The notes: generated from the letters alone by a model not told the origin. Shown: positions 16,535-27,466, counted from the stretch's first letter. The stretch: DNA of 46,672 bases from Streptomyces mexicanus (GCF_902506575.1 NZ_LR732544.1:1989793-2036464); one strand, 5' to 3'. Numbers and translations are program-made.

Positions 16535-17641
16535 TCACTCCAGCCCGTACACCCGCCGCGCGTTGCCCGCCGCGACCATCCCCGCCACCCGCTGCGCGTC
16601 CGCCGGTGACCAGGCGCCCTCGGCGACCCAGGCGCCCAGCACGCGGCCCAGCGCCTCGCGGAACAGGCGGGCGGCCACCACGTGCAGCTCGGGCAGGCCG
16701 TGCGCCCCGCTGGAGAAGAGCACCTTGCCGAACGGGGCCAGCTCCAGGACCTCCGCGAGGATCGTGGCGGCCCGCGCCCCGGTGCGCACCAGGGCGGCGC
16801 CCGCGTCGGCGTACACGTGCGGGAAGACGCCGGCCAGGTGGGCGGCGTGCCGGTGGTAGGGGTAGCCGTGCAGCAGGACCAGGTCGGTGCCCAGGCCCGC
16901 GGTGGCCCGGACGAAGTCCGTCAGGAGCACCGGATCGGTGCGGTCGATGCGCACGCCCGGTTCGCCGAGCCCCGCGTGCAGCTGCAGCGGCCGGCCGGAG
17001 GCGACCGCGCTCCACAGCAGGTGCCGCAGCAGCACCGGGTCGCTCAGCTGCCCGCCGACCCGCCGCGCCGCCAGCCAGCGGCCCGCGGCGCCGCGCACCT
17101 GGCCGGGACCGGGCGGTTCGGGTGCGAGCGCCAGGCCGTGGCGCAGGCCCGCCACGGAGGTGAAGGCGACCGCGTGCGCGGCGGCGCCGTGCACGGCCTC
17201 GGCGAGGTTGGCGAGGAAGGACTCCACGGTGCCGGAGGTGTCCGCGACCTGCTCGGCGAGGAGTTCCAGGCGGACGATCTCGTGGGCGGCGGCGTCCGCG
17301 GCGCAGGCCATCTCGCCCGGGCCGGTGAGGTCCCCGGGCAGTCCCGTGTCCACGAGGTAGGTGGTGATGCCGCTGCCCCGCAGCAGCCTGCGGCCGGCCT
17401 CCAGGACGCCCAGTTCGCGGCGCCGGGCGAGGTAGCGGGCGGGCGGGCAGTGCGGTTCCAGGCCGAGCAGCGGCGGGCACCAGCGGCGTACGGCGAAACC
17501 GGTCTGCGTGTCGAAGAGGGTGGTGCCGGGCGCGGGCGGGCCCTCGGTGCGGGCCAGCTGGGCCTCGAAGGTGCCGAGGCCCAGCTCCGTTCTCAGGACG
17601 CCGTGGCAGTGCTGGTCCACGAGGGACGGCGTGTCGATCAT
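16535..17641 (-). CDS. Amidohydrolase-family (FluG N-terminal-like) protein
   Basis: A 368-residue TIM-barrel amidohydrolase. The metal-binding H-x-H is H11/H13 (DQHCHG), with further candidates in LQLHAGLGEP and LLHGYPYHRHAAHLAGVFPHVYADAG. The region VLFSSGAHGLPELH resembles the FluG/amidohydrolase-2 C-terminal motif, but where these usually have Asp (FSTD or FSSD) this one has Gly, so catalysis may be lost or changed. The ATG at 17641 follows GGAG at 5-bp spacing; the alternative ATG at 17674 (AGGA upstream) adds 11 residues. Convergent with ctaA, 22 bp apart. Substrate unknown. Confidence 0.75.
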   Translation of the reverse strand: MIDTPSLVDQHCHGVLRTELGLGTFEAQLARTEGPPAPGTTLFDTQTGFAVRRWCPPLLGLEPHCPPARYLARRRELGVLEAGRRLLRGSGITTYLVDTGLPGDLTGPGEMACAADAAAHEIVRLELLAEQVADTSGTVESFLANLAEAVHGAAAHAVAFTSVAGLRHGLALAPEPPGPGQVRGAAGRWLAARRVGGQLSDPVLLRHLLWSAVASGRPLQLHAGLGEPGVRIDRTDPVLLTDFVRATAGLGTDLVLLHGYPYHRHAAHLAGVFPHVYADAGAALVRTGARAATILAEVLELAPFGKVLFSSGAHGLPELHVVAARLFREALGRVLGAWVAEGAWSPADAQRVAGMVAAGNARRVYGLE

Positions 17642-17777
17642 CCGGGGCTCCCGTGGGTGGACCGCTTGCTCCATGGGTCCTAACGGGTGAACCGGCCGTC
17701 AGGTGTTGCTCGGCCGTCGCCTCCGCGGCGCGGGCTCCGCCGGCCGCCCGGGACTCGCCTCCGCCGCCCGGCCCGTC

Positions 17778-18110
17778 TCAGCGGTTGCTCGGGCCGCCCA
17801 GCTGGATCCCCGCCATGCGGGACCACTCGTACCGGCCCGTCTTGACCTTCGCGGCCAGCTCGCCGTCGAACGCCTCGTGGACGGTGATCCCGGACCTCTC
17901 CACGGCCTTCTCGGCGACGGCGTAGCTGGGGGCCACGATGTCACCCCAGGCGCCGTCCTCGCCGACGAGGACGATACGGGCGCCGCGCTGCCCGAGGTAC
18001 GCGACCTGCCCCTCGGCCCCTCCGTGGGCCTTGGAGAAGGAGCCGATGCGGTGGGCGAGGCGGGCCGCCGTCCGCTCGGCCTTGGTGTCAGCCTGTTGCG
18101 TGTCTGCCAT
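17778..18110 (-). CDS. Conserved actinobacterial protein of unknown function
   Basis: A 110-residue soluble protein starting MADTQQADTKAERT. It has an N-terminal helix, a strand-rich middle (ARIVLVGEDGAWGDIVAPSYAVAEKAVERSGITV) and the ending YEWSRMAGIQLGGPSNR. There is no signal peptide, membrane segment or metal motif. It lies 136 bp upstream of the amidohydrolase on the same strand and downstream of the ctaB terminator. I do not recognise the family; its place beside ctaB is, from memory, conserved in Streptomyces. Confidence 0.75.
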   Translation of the reverse strand: MADTQQADTKAERTAARLAHRIGSFSKAHGGAEGQVAYLGQRGARIVLVGEDGAWGDIVAPSYAVAEKAVERSGITVHEAFDGELAAKVKTGRYEWSRMAGIQLGGPSNR

Positions 18111-18142
18111 GCCTGGAGACTACCCACGGGTAGCCGAAACGG

Positions 18143-18187
18143 CGACGGGCGGGGTGCGTGGCCTTGACCACGACACCCCGCCCGTCG
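18143..18187. terminator. Large hairpin after ctaB
   Basis: CGACGGGCGGGGTG (18143-18156) pairs with CACCCCGCCCGTCG (18174-18187). An inner stem CGTGG/CCACG extends it. It lies 29 bp past the ctaB stop. Confidence 0.82.
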
Positions 18188-18215
18188 GCGAGAGAGTCCC
18201 TCAGGGGACTGTGAC

Positions 18216-19202
18216 CTAGCGCAGGAACGGGTCCACCGCGACCGCGACGAACACGATCGACACGTAGGTGATGGACCAGTGGAACAGGCGCATCTCCTTC
18301 AGCTTCGCGCCGGTCACCTCGGCCTTGGCCCGGTTCTGCAGCGCGTGCGCCTCCCACAGCCAGAAGCCGCCGGCCGCCAGGGCCACCACCGTGTAGAACC
18401 AGCCCGTGTAGCCGAGCGGCGTCAGCAGCAGCGAGACGAGGACCATGACCCAGCTGTAGATCACGATCTGCTTGGCGACGACCTTGTTCGAGGCGATGAC
18501 CGGCAGCATCGGCACGCCGACGCGCGCGTAGTCGTCCTTGACCTTCATGGACAGCGGCCAGTAGTGCGGCGGCGTCCAGAAGAACATGACGAGGAAGAGG
18601 ATGACGGGCGCCCAGGACATGGAGTTCGTGACCGAGGACCAGCCGATCAGCACCGGCATGCAGCCGGCGATGCCGCCCCACACGATGTTCTGCGACGTGC
18701 GCCGCTTGAGGATCATCGTGTAGACGACGACGTAGAACAGCAGCGCGCCGAGCGACAGCCACGCCGACAGCCAGTTGACGGTGAAACCGAACAGCAGCGT
18801 GGAGACGACCGCCAGCGTGATGCCGAAGGCCAGGCACTCGCGTGGGCTGACCATGCCGGTGACCAGTGGCCGCTGCGAGGTGCGGTCCATCAGCGCGTCG
18901 ATGTCGCGGTCGATGTACATGTTCAGGGCGTTGGCGCCGCCCGCGGACAGGTAGCCGCCGACGCAGGTGAGCAGCACCAGCTTCATGTCGGGCACACCCT
19001 GCTGCGCCAGGAACATCACCGGAACGGTGGTGATCAGCAGCAGCTCGATGATCCGCGGCTTGGTCAGTGCCACGAACGCCTTGACACGGGCCCCGAACGG
19101 CCGGTGGCTCGGGCTCTGGCCTGCACCGAGTTCCCCCATCGCCTGAACGGCATGGGCGGTGCCCCCACCCGTTGGACGGGATTCGACGGCCGTCACGCAC
19201 AC
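18216..19202 (-). CDS. ctaB: Haem O synthase (protohaem IX farnesyltransferase)
   Basis: A UbiA-family membrane prenyltransferase of 328 residues that attaches a farnesyl group to haem B. The first Asp-rich motif is N94-x3-D98-x3-D102 ([12 protein letters not shown]); [28 protein letters not shown] is the second conserved loop. The GTG at 19202 gives a short N-terminus ahead of [22 protein letters not shown]; the frame is open for 2.4 kb further but only as a shadow of tkt. Diverges from tkt1. Confidence 0.93.
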   Translation of the reverse strand: MCVTAVESRPTGGGTAHAVQAMGELGAGQSPSHRPFGARVKAFVALTKPRIIELLLITTVPVMFLAQQGVPDMKLVLLTCVGGYLSAGGANALNMYIDRDIDALMDRTSQRPLVTGMVSPRECLAFGITLAVVSTLLFGFTVNWLSAWLSLGALLFYVVVYTMILKRRTSQNIVWGGIAGCMPVLIGWSSVTNSMSWAPVILFLVMFFWTPPHYWPLSMKVKDDYARVGVPMLPVIASNKVVAKQIVIYSWVMVLVSLLLTPLGYTGWFYTVVALAAGGFWLWEAHALQNRAKAEVTGAKLKEMRLFHWSITYVSIVFVAVAVDPFLR

Positions 19203-19694
19203 CCCTGACAGAGACATCCCAGCGAGCCCCCACCCCCGTGAACTCACGGTAAAGGCTCGCGCGTACCACGCCACTGTAGACGTTGCCCAGACCCGGACAT
19301 TCGCGGGGGTGGTGTCGTGTTGGCCGCACCCGCCTGCGGGGCCCCTCCGCCGGGGCCGCCGCACCCCCTCCGCTCCCCGGCGCGGGGGCCTGCGCCGCGT
19401 CGCGCCGGAGTGCGCGGGCAGGTCACCGGGAGCGCCGCGCGAAGAGTTGTCCGACGGGCGCGACACAGCTCGATTGAGCGATCGAATGAGCGCCTGCGTA
19501 TTCAGGTGCGGAATGCGGAACGCGCGGGTCGGGAGGCGGATTTCCAGAAGTCCCGGCAGTCTGGAATCGCTCGAAAAAATGCACGTCCTTACGGGGGTAG
19601 GCTCAGCAATGCCGGCCGACGCCGAGAACGCCGGCAGCCGGTGCGTGGTCATGTGCACCGGCATCCGACATGTGGAGAGGAGCCCTGACCCAGG
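19203..19694. other. 492-bp intergenic region between ctaB and tkt1
   Basis: No gene seen. On the minus strand TACAGT (19273-19278) is a possible ctaB -10. On the plus side, TAGGCT (19598-19603) is a possible tkt1 -10. An inverted repeat TTCCAGA/TCTGGAA (19542-19566) and direct repeats CGATTGAGCG and CGAATGAGCG (19471 and 19483) are candidate regulatory elements. A small hairpin GGCCCC/GGGGCC lies at 19340-19357. Confidence 0.6.
19542..19566. promoter_or_regulatory. Inverted repeat upstream of tkt1
   Basis: TTCCAGA (19542-19548) and TCTGGAA (19560-19566) are perfect 7-bp arms with an 11-bp spacer. They end about 32 bp before TAGGCT, so a bound regulator could activate or occlude the tkt1 promoter. 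Confidence 0.5.
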
Positions 19695-21782
<2,088 letters not shown>

Positions 21783-21816
21783 CGCTCATAAACGACACGT
21801 AGGAGATGCAATTTCC

Positions 21817-22935
21817 ATGACAGACGCACTCAAGCGCCTCTCCGACGAAGGCGTCGCGATCTGGCTGGACGACCTGTCGCGCAAGCGGATCACGTCCGGC
21901 AACCTCGCCGAGCTGATCGACCAGCAGCACGTCGTGGGCGTCACCACCAACCCGACGATCTTCCAGAAGGCGATCTCGCAGGGCGACGGCTACGACCAGC
22001 AGCTGACGGACCTGGCCGCCCGCAAGGTCACCGTGGAAGAGGCGATCCGCATGATCACCACGGCGGACGTCCGGGACGCCGCCGACATCCTGCGCCCGCT
22101 GTTCGACGCCACCGACGGCAAGGACGGCCGGGTCTCCATCGAGGTCGACCCGCGCCTGGCGCACAACACCCGGGCGACCGTCGCCGAGGCCCGCCAGCTG
22201 GCCTGGCTGGTGGACCGCCCCAACACCCTCATCAAGATCCCGGCCACCCAGGCGGGTCTGCCGGCGATCACCGAGACGATCGCCAACGGCATCAGCGTCA
22301 ACGTCACGCTGATCTTCTCGCTGGAGCGCTACCGCAAGGTCATGGACGCCTACCTCACGGGTCTGGAGAAGGCCCGCGAGAAGGGCCTGGACCTGTCGAA
22401 GATCCACTCGGTGGCGTCGTTCTTCGTCTCCCGCGTGGACACCGAGATCGACCGGCGCATCGACGAGCTCGGCACCGACGAGGCCAAGGCGCTGCGCGGC
22501 AAGGCGGGCGTGGCCAACGCGCGCCTGGCCTACCAGGCGTACGAGGAGGTCTTCTCCTCGGACCGCTGGAGCGCGCTGGAGAACGCGGGCGCCAACCGGC
22601 AGCGTCCGCTGTGGGCGTCCACCGGTGTGAAGGACAAGGCGTACAAGGACACCATGTACGTCGAGGAGCTGGTCGCGCCGAACACGGTGAACACCATGCC
22701 CGAGGCCACGCTGCAGGCCACCGAGGACCACGGTGAGATCCGCGGCGACGCGATCAAGGGCACCTACGAGCAGGCCCGTGCCGACCTGGACGCGCTGGAG
22801 AAGCTCGGCATCTCCTACGACGACGTCGTCCAGGTCCTGGAGGACGAGGGCGTGGAGAAGTTCGAGTCCTCGTGGAACGACCTGCTGAAGTCGACCGAGG
22901 CGGAGCTGGAGCGCCTCGCTCCCGCGGAGGGCTGA
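21817..22935 (+). CDS. tal: Transaldolase (cluster 1)
   Basis: A 372-residue transaldolase of the large bacterial type. The Schiff-base lysine is K140 in [19 protein letters not shown] and [13 protein letters not shown] are further signatures. The C-terminal extension ([32 protein letters not shown]) matches the family. AGGAG lies 11 bp before the ATG. Coupled to tkt upstream (34-bp gap) and zwf downstream (4-bp gap). Confidence 0.95.
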   Translation: MTDALKRLSDEGVAIWLDDLSRKRITSGNLAELIDQQHVVGVTTNPTIFQKAISQGDGYDQQLTDLAARKVTVEEAIRMITTADVRDAADILRPLFDATDGKDGRVSIEVDPRLAHNTRATVAEARQLAWLVDRPNTLIKIPATQAGLPAITETIANGISVNVTLIFSLERYRKVMDAYLTGLEKAREKGLDLSKIHSVASFFVSRVDTEIDRRIDELGTDEAKALRGKAGVANARLAYQAYEEVFSSDRWSALENAGANRQRPLWASTGVKDKAYKDTMYVEELVAPNTVNTMPEATLQATEDHGEIRGDAIKGTYEQARADLDALEKLGISYDDVVQVLEDEGVEKFESSWNDLLKSTEAELERLAPAEG

Positions 22936-22939
22936 CACC

Positions 22940-24463
22940 TTGACCAGCGGTAACCCGCTGCGTGACCCCGCAGACCGACGGCTCCCGCGTATCGCGGGGC
23001 CGTCGGGCCTGGTCATTTTCGGCGTCACGGGCGATCTGTCCCGCAAGAAGCTGATGCCCGCCGTGTACGACCTCGCCAACCGGGGTCTGCTCCCGCCGGG
23101 CTTCTCGCTCGTCGGCTTCGCCCGCCGCGACTGGGAGGACGAGGACTTCGCCCAGGTCGTGCACGATGCCGTCAAGGAGCACTCCCGCACGCCGTTCCGC
23201 GAGGAGGTCTGGCAGCAGCTCAGCCAGGGCATGCGTTTCGTGCAGGGCACCTTCGACGACGACGAGGCCTTCGAACGGCTGCGCGCCACGATCGAGGACC
23301 TGGACAAGGCGCAGGGCACGGGCGGCAACTTCGCCTTCTACCTCTCCGTACCGCCCAAGTCCTTCCCCGTGGTGATCCAGCAGCTGAAGAAGCACCAGCT
23401 GGCGGAGCAGACCGGCGGCTCCTGGCGGCGCGCGGTCATCGAGAAGCCCTTCGGGCACGACCTGAAGTCCGCCGAGGAACTCAACGCCATCGTCCACGAG
23501 GTGTTCGCCCCGGACCAGGTCTTCCGCATCGACCACTACCTGGGCAAGGAGACCGTCCAGAACATCCTGGCGCTGCGTTTCGCCAACCAGATGTTCGAGC
23601 CGATCTGGAACCGGTCCTTCGTGGACCATGTGCAGATCACCATGGCCGAGGACATCGGCATCGGCGGCCGAGCCGGCTACTACGACGGCATCGGTGCCGC
23701 CCGGGACGTCATCCAGAACCACCTGCTGCAGCTGCTCGCCCTGACCGCGATGGAGGAGCCGGCCTCCTTCGACGCCGCCGCGCTCGCCGCGGAGAAGGAG
23801 AAGGTCCTCGGCGCGGTGCGGCTGCCCAAGGACCTGGGCGCCTCGACGGTGCGCGGGCAGTACGCGGCCGGCTGGCAGGGCGGTGAGAAGGTCATCGGCT
23901 ACCTCGAGGAAGAGGGCATCGACAAGAAGTCGAAGACCGACACCTACGCGGCCATCAAGCTGGAGATCGACAACCGCCGCTGGGCGGGCGTCCCCTTCTA
24001 TCTGCGCACCGGCAAGCGCCTGGGCCGCCGCGTCACCGAGATCGCGGTCGTCTTCCAGCGCGCCCCGCACTCCCCCTTCGACACCACGGCGACGGAGGAG
24101 CTCGGCCAGAACGCGGTCGTCATCCGCGTCCAGCCCGACGAGGGCGTCACCGTGCGCTTCGGCTCCAAGGTGCCGGGCACGTCCATGGAGATCCGGGACG
24201 TGTCGATGGACTTCGCCTACGGCGAGTCCTTCACCGAGTCCAGCCCGGAGGCCTACGAGCGGCTCATCCTGGACGTGCTGCTGGGCGACGCCAACCTCTT
24301 CCCGCGCACGGAGGAGGTCGAGCTGTCCTGGAAGATCCTCGACCCGATCGAGGAGTACTGGGACACGCACGGCACGCCCGCGCAGTACCCGTCCGGGACG
24401 TGGGGGCCCGCCGAGGCGGACGAGATGCTCGCACGAGACGGACGGAGCTGGCGCCGGCCATGA
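22940..24463 (+). CDS. zwf: Glucose-6-phosphate dehydrogenase (cluster 1)
   Basis: Oxidises glucose 6-phosphate with NADP and opens the oxidative branch. NADP-binding [11 protein letters not shown] (27-37) and substrate-binding RIDHYLGKE (196-204) are present; 507 residues is normal. TTG start at 22940 was chosen because GGAGG lies 9 bp upstream and the tal stop is only 4 bp before, with [23 protein letters not shown] following at once. ATGA overlap with opcA. Confidence 0.95.
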   Translation: MTSGNPLRDPADRRLPRIAGPSGLVIFGVTGDLSRKKLMPAVYDLANRGLLPPGFSLVGFARRDWEDEDFAQVVHDAVKEHSRTPFREEVWQQLSQGMRFVQGTFDDDEAFERLRATIEDLDKAQGTGGNFAFYLSVPPKSFPVVIQQLKKHQLAEQTGGSWRRAVIEKPFGHDLKSAEELNAIVHEVFAPDQVFRIDHYLGKETVQNILALRFANQMFEPIWNRSFVDHVQITMAEDIGIGGRAGYYDGIGAARDVIQNHLLQLLALTAMEEPASFDAAALAAEKEKVLGAVRLPKDLGASTVRGQYAAGWQGGEKVIGYLEEEGIDKKSKTDTYAAIKLEIDNRRWAGVPFYLRTGKRLGRRVTEIAVVFQRAPHSPFDTTATEELGQNAVVIRVQPDEGVTVRFGSKVPGTSMEIRDVSMDFAYGESFTESSPEAYERLILDVLLGDANLFPRTEEVELSWKILDPIEEYWDTHGTPAQYPSGTWGPAEADEMLARDGRSWRRP

Positions 24464-25554
24464 AGATAGACCTGACCGACACCAATGCCGGAAAGATCAA
24501 CAAGGCGCTGGTGGAGGGCCGCCGCGCCATCGGCACCCCGGCCGTCGGCATGGTGCTCACCCTCGTCATCGTCACCGACGAGGAGAACGCCTACGACGCG
24601 CTCAAGGCCGCCGGTGACGCCTCCCGCGAGCACCCCTCCCGCACGCTGGTCGTCATCCGGCGCGTCTCGCGCACCCTGCGCGACCGCACCTCCTCCCGGC
24701 TGGACGCCGAGGTCCGCGTCGGCGCCGACGCGGGCACCGGCGAGACGGTGGTCCTGCGGCTGTACGGCGAGGTCTGCGACCACGCCCAGTCGGTCGTGCT
24801 GCCGCTGCTGCTGCCGGACGCGCCCGGCGTCGTCTGGTGGCCGGTGAACGGCCCGCTGGACCCGGCCAGGGATCCGCTGGGCGCGCTGGCGCAGCGCCGC
24901 GTCACCGACACCTACGCCTGCGAGGACCCGCTGCGGGAACTGGCGGCGCGCGCCGAGGCCTACAGCCCCGGCGACACGGATCTGGCCTGGACCCGGATCA
25001 CGCCGTGGCGCTCCATGCTGGCGGCGGCCCTGGACCAGGTCACCTGCGAGGTGAAGTCCGTGGAGGTGGAGGGCGAGGAGTTCAATCCGAGCTGCGAGCT
25101 GCTGGCGATGTGGCTCGCGGACCGGCTGGACGTGCCGGTGAAGCGCTCGATGTCCGCCGGGCCGGGGCTGACCGCGGGCCGCCTGGACACCACCTGCGGC
25201 CCGATCGCGCTGGACCGGGCCGACGGCCGGCTGGCCACCCTGTCCATCGAGGGGCAGCCGGAGCGCGCGGTGGCGCTGAAGCGGCGTGAGACGGCCGAGC
25301 TGATCGCCGAGGAACTGCGGCGGCTGGACCCGGACGACACCTACGCCTCGGCGCTGCGCTACGGCGTGTCCCGGTTGGGCGGGCCGGCGTCCGCGGACCG
25401 GCCGGATTCCCCGGCGGCCGCTCAGGACACCGTGTCCGCCGAGGAGCCGGTCGCGGTGGCCACACCCGAGGAGGAGGCGGTCAAGGCCCCCGCGCGGCGG
25501 GCGGCCGCCAAGACCGCCCGGAAGTCCCCGAACCGGAAGGCGACGGCGAAGTGA
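24460..25554 (+). CDS. opcA: G6PDH assembly protein OpcA (cluster 1)
   Basis: A 364-residue OpcA-family protein required in actinobacteria for full G6PDH activity. Conserved pieces: [84 protein letters not shown]. It has an extra Ala/Lys/Arg-rich C-terminal tail (about residues 310-364) that the paralogue at 38611 lacks. ATGA overlap with zwf; GTGA overlap with pgl. Confidence 0.93.
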   Translation: MKIDLTDTNAGKINKALVEGRRAIGTPAVGMVLTLVIVTDEENAYDALKAAGDASREHPSRTLVVIRRVSRTLRDRTSSRLDAEVRVGADAGTGETVVLRLYGEVCDHAQSVVLPLLLPDAPGVVWWPVNGPLDPARDPLGALAQRRVTDTYACEDPLRELAARAEAYSPGDTDLAWTRITPWRSMLAAALDQVTCEVKSVEVEGEEFNPSCELLAMWLADRLDVPVKRSMSAGPGLTAGRLDTTCGPIALDRADGRLATLSIEGQPERAVALKRRETAELIAEELRRLDPDDTYASALRYGVSRLGGPASADRPDSPAAAQDTVSAEEPVAVATPEEEAVKAPARRAAAKTARKSPNRKATAK

Positions 25555-26333
25555 GCACTCCGCAACTGGTCGTCCACCGTGACAAGGAGCTGATGGCGCA
25601 GGCCGCCGCGGCCCGGCTGATCACGAAGATCGTGGACGCGCAGGCCTCGACGGGCTCGGCGAACGTGGTCCTGACCGGGGGCCGCAACGGCAACGGGGTG
25701 CTCGCCGCGCTGGCCGCGGCGCCCGCCCGCGACGCCATCGACTGGGGCCGCCTCGACCTGTGGTGGGGCGACGAGCGGTTCCTGCCGGAGGGCGACCCCG
25801 AGCGCAACGTCACGCAGGCCCGGCAGGCGCTGCTGGACGCGGTGCCGCTGGATCCCAAGCGCGTGCACGCCATGCCCGCGTCGGACGGCCCCTACGGCAC
25901 GGACGTCGAGGCGGCGGCCGAGGCCTACGCCGAGGAGCTGGCCCGCGCGGCCGGCCCGCAGAACCACGGCGCGGTCCCGACCTTCGACGTGCTGATGCTC
26001 GGCGTGGGCCCGGACACGCACGTGGCCTCCCTGTTCCCGGAGCACCCGGGGGTGCGGGAGACCGAGCGCACGGTGATCGGCGTGCACGGCTCCCCGAAGC
26101 CGCCGCCCACCCGTATCTCGCTCACCCTGCCCGCGATCCGCTCCGCCCGCGAGGTGTGGCTGCTGGCGGCGGGCGAGGACAAGGCCAACGCGGTGGCGAT
26201 GGCCCTGTCGGGCGCGGGCGAGATCCAGGCCCCCGCCGCGGGCGCCTACGGCCGGGCCCGCACCCTGTGGCTCCTGGACACGGCGGCGGCCTCGCAGCTG
26301 CCGCGGTCGCTGTATCCGCCGGCCTCGGCCTGA
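25551..26333 (+). CDS. pgl: 6-phosphogluconolactonase
   Basis: Hydrolyses 6-phosphogluconolactone, the G6PDH product (DevB/SOL family, 260 residues). LTGGRNGNGVLAAL, DLWWGDERFLPEGDPERN and LMLGVGPDTHVASLFP are family motifs. GTG 25551 overlaps the opcA stop. Last gene of cluster 1 and the only lactonase visible in the window. Confidence 0.94.
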   Translation: MSTPQLVVHRDKELMAQAAAARLITKIVDAQASTGSANVVLTGGRNGNGVLAALAAAPARDAIDWGRLDLWWGDERFLPEGDPERNVTQARQALLDAVPLDPKRVHAMPASDGPYGTDVEAAAEAYAEELARAAGPQNHGAVPTFDVLMLGVGPDTHVASLFPEHPGVRETERTVIGVHGSPKPPPTRISLTLPAIRSAREVWLLAAGEDKANAVAMALSGAGEIQAPAAGAYGRARTLWLLDTAAASQLPRSLYPPASA

Positions 26334-26359
26334 GGAACCTGCCGGGCCTGCCGGAGCTA

Positions 26360-26386
26360 AAGGGCCTGAAGGGCCTGAAGGGCCTG
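26360..26386. repeat. Three tandem AAGGGCCTG units after pgl
   Basis: Three perfect 9-bp copies in the spacer between the pgl stop and the terminator. Nothing else notable in 26334-26437. Confidence 0.75.
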
Positions 26387-26437
26387 AGGCAGTGTCAGGT
26401 GCGAAGGCCTGACGGGCCGACAGGTCCGACGGCCGTC

Positions 26438-26476
26438 GAGGGCGGGACGGGCTGCACATCGGCCCGTCCCGCCCTC
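26438..26476. terminator. 15-bp perfect hairpin ending cluster 1
   Basis: GAGGGCGGGACGGGC (26438-26452) pairs with GCCCGTCCCGCCCTC (26462-26476), loop of 9. It lies 104 bp past the pgl stop. Confidence 0.88.
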
Positions 26477-26555
26477 ACGCATGACCGGGGTACATCTTCG
26501 TGCGGCCGGGGGTTCCGGGTGGCCCGGTGAGCGCCGGGCGGCGGGCAAACCGCGT

Positions 26556-26587
26556 CCGGCCAGGTTGCCCATGGGCAACCTGGCCGG
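26556..26587. terminator. 32-bp perfect palindrome after the RbpA-like gene
   Basis: A loopless 32-bp perfect inverted repeat centred at 26571/26572, with CCGGCCAGGTTGCCC on the left arm. It ends 10 bp past the stop of the minus-strand RbpA-like gene. It is a strong terminator candidate, or a cruciform or protein-binding site. Confidence 0.75.
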
Positions 26588-26597
26588 TCGTCAGTTC

Positions 26598-26933
26598 CTA
26601 GATCTCGCCGCGCAGTTTGGCGAGCGCCTCGGCGAGGATCGCCTCGCCGTCCGCGTCGCTGCGCCGCTCCCGCACGTACGCCAGATGCGTCTTGTACGGC
26701 TCGGTGCGCGGCGGGTCCGGCGGGTTGTCCCGGTCCTGTCCGGCCGGGAAGCCGCAGCGCGGGCAGTCCCAGGTGTCGGGGACCTGCGCGTCGCTGGCGA
26801 AGCTCGGCTGCGTCTCGTGCCCGTTGGAGCACCAGAAGGAGACGCGCAGCCGCGGCGCGGACTCGCCGCGCTCGGCCTCGCCCATCGGCCCCGCCCCGAC
26901 CCGGCTTCCTCGGATCGCGTTGCCACTTGCCAC
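26598..26933 (-). CDS. RbpA-family RNA polymerase-binding protein (divergent paralogue)
   Basis: A 111-residue protein with the RbpA plan: N-terminal RGSR segment (8-11), a zinc-ribbon core with C35, H39, C57 and C60 (FWCSNGHET, TWDCPRCG), and a C-terminal sigma-binding helix (KTHLAYVRERRSDADGEAILAEALAKLR). RbpA binds RNA polymerase and the principal sigma factor and stimulates transcription. The usual RbpA motif THWDML reads THLAYV here. In S. coelicolor rbpA is elsewhere (SCO1421, from memory), so this is probably a second paralogue. GTG start with GGAG upstream. Own promoter at 27000-27028. Confidence 0.82.
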   Translation of the reverse strand: MASGNAIRGSRVGAGPMGEAERGESAPRLRVSFWCSNGHETQPSFASDAQVPDTWDCPRCGFPAGQDRDNPPDPPRTEPYKTHLAYVRERRSDADGEAILAEALAKLRGEI

Positions 26934-26999
26934 GGTCGTAACTCCCTGCGTGATGGTGCCGCGAAGCGAGTCGGCGTTCCGCTTCGCCGCGAGCGCCTC

Positions 27000-27028
27000 A
27001 GTCTACGTAAGGCCCAACGCGCGTCCAG
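27000..27028 (-). promoter_or_regulatory. Promoter of the RbpA-like gene
   Basis: Minus-strand -10 TAGACT (27000-27005) and -35 CTGGAC (27023-27028), 17-bp spacer. It gives a 5' leader of about 60 bases. Confidence 0.6.
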
Positions 27029-27062
27029 TGATTGGAGTTACAACGGCCCCGCTCCCAGACGC

Positions 27063-27111
27063 AAGCCCCATGATAGGCCGCGCCGCGGGGCGCGTACCGA
27101 CCATGGGGCTT
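27063..27111. terminator. Hairpin downstream of secG
   Basis: AAGCCCCATG (27063-27072) pairs with CATGGGGCTT (27102-27111) around a GC-rich structured loop. It lies 43 bp past the secG stop and ends the gap-pgk-tpiA-secG block. Confidence 0.72.
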
Positions 27112-27153
27112 CTCGTTCGGACCGTGCGGGGCTCGCCGTCGGGCGGTCCGCGG

Positions 27154-27390
27154 TCAGCTGTTGCTCTTCATCAGGATGCCGAGGACCACGATGCAGGCGA
27201 CCCACAGCACACCGATCACCACGGTGATGCGGTCGAGGTTGCGCTCGGCGACCGAGGAGCCGCCGACGGAGGACTGCATACCGCCACCGAACATGTCGGA
27301 GAGGCCGCCGCCCTTCCCCTTGTGCATCAGCACCAGCAGCATCAGCAGCAGGCTGAAGACGATCAGGGCGATCGAGAACCCCAAAACCAC
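27154..27390 (-). CDS. secG: Preprotein translocase subunit SecG
   Basis: A 78-residue SecG with two hydrophobic helices (IALIVFSLLLMLLVLMHKG and ITVVIGVLWVACIVVLGILM). Between them lies the conserved cytoplasmic GKGGGLSDMFGGGMQSSVGGSSVAERNLDR. Part of the SecYEG channel. It follows tpiA by 164 bp, a common order in actinobacteria. Confidence 0.94.
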   Translation of the reverse strand: MVLGFSIALIVFSLLLMLLVLMHKGKGGGLSDMFGGGMQSSVGGSSVAERNLDRITVVIGVLWVACIVVLGILMKSNS

Positions 27391-27444
27391 GGCTGGACCA
27401 ACTTCCTCGGACTCGGATGGACGACGGGGGCCGAAGCTCTTGTC

Positions 27445-27466
27445 CGGTGAGCTTAGCCGCTCACCG
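27445..27466. other. Hairpin in the tpiA-secG spacer
   Basis: CGGTGAGC (27445-27452) and GCTCACCG (27459-27466) around a 6-base loop. It may be a partial terminator or processing site between tpiA and secG. Confidence 0.55.
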
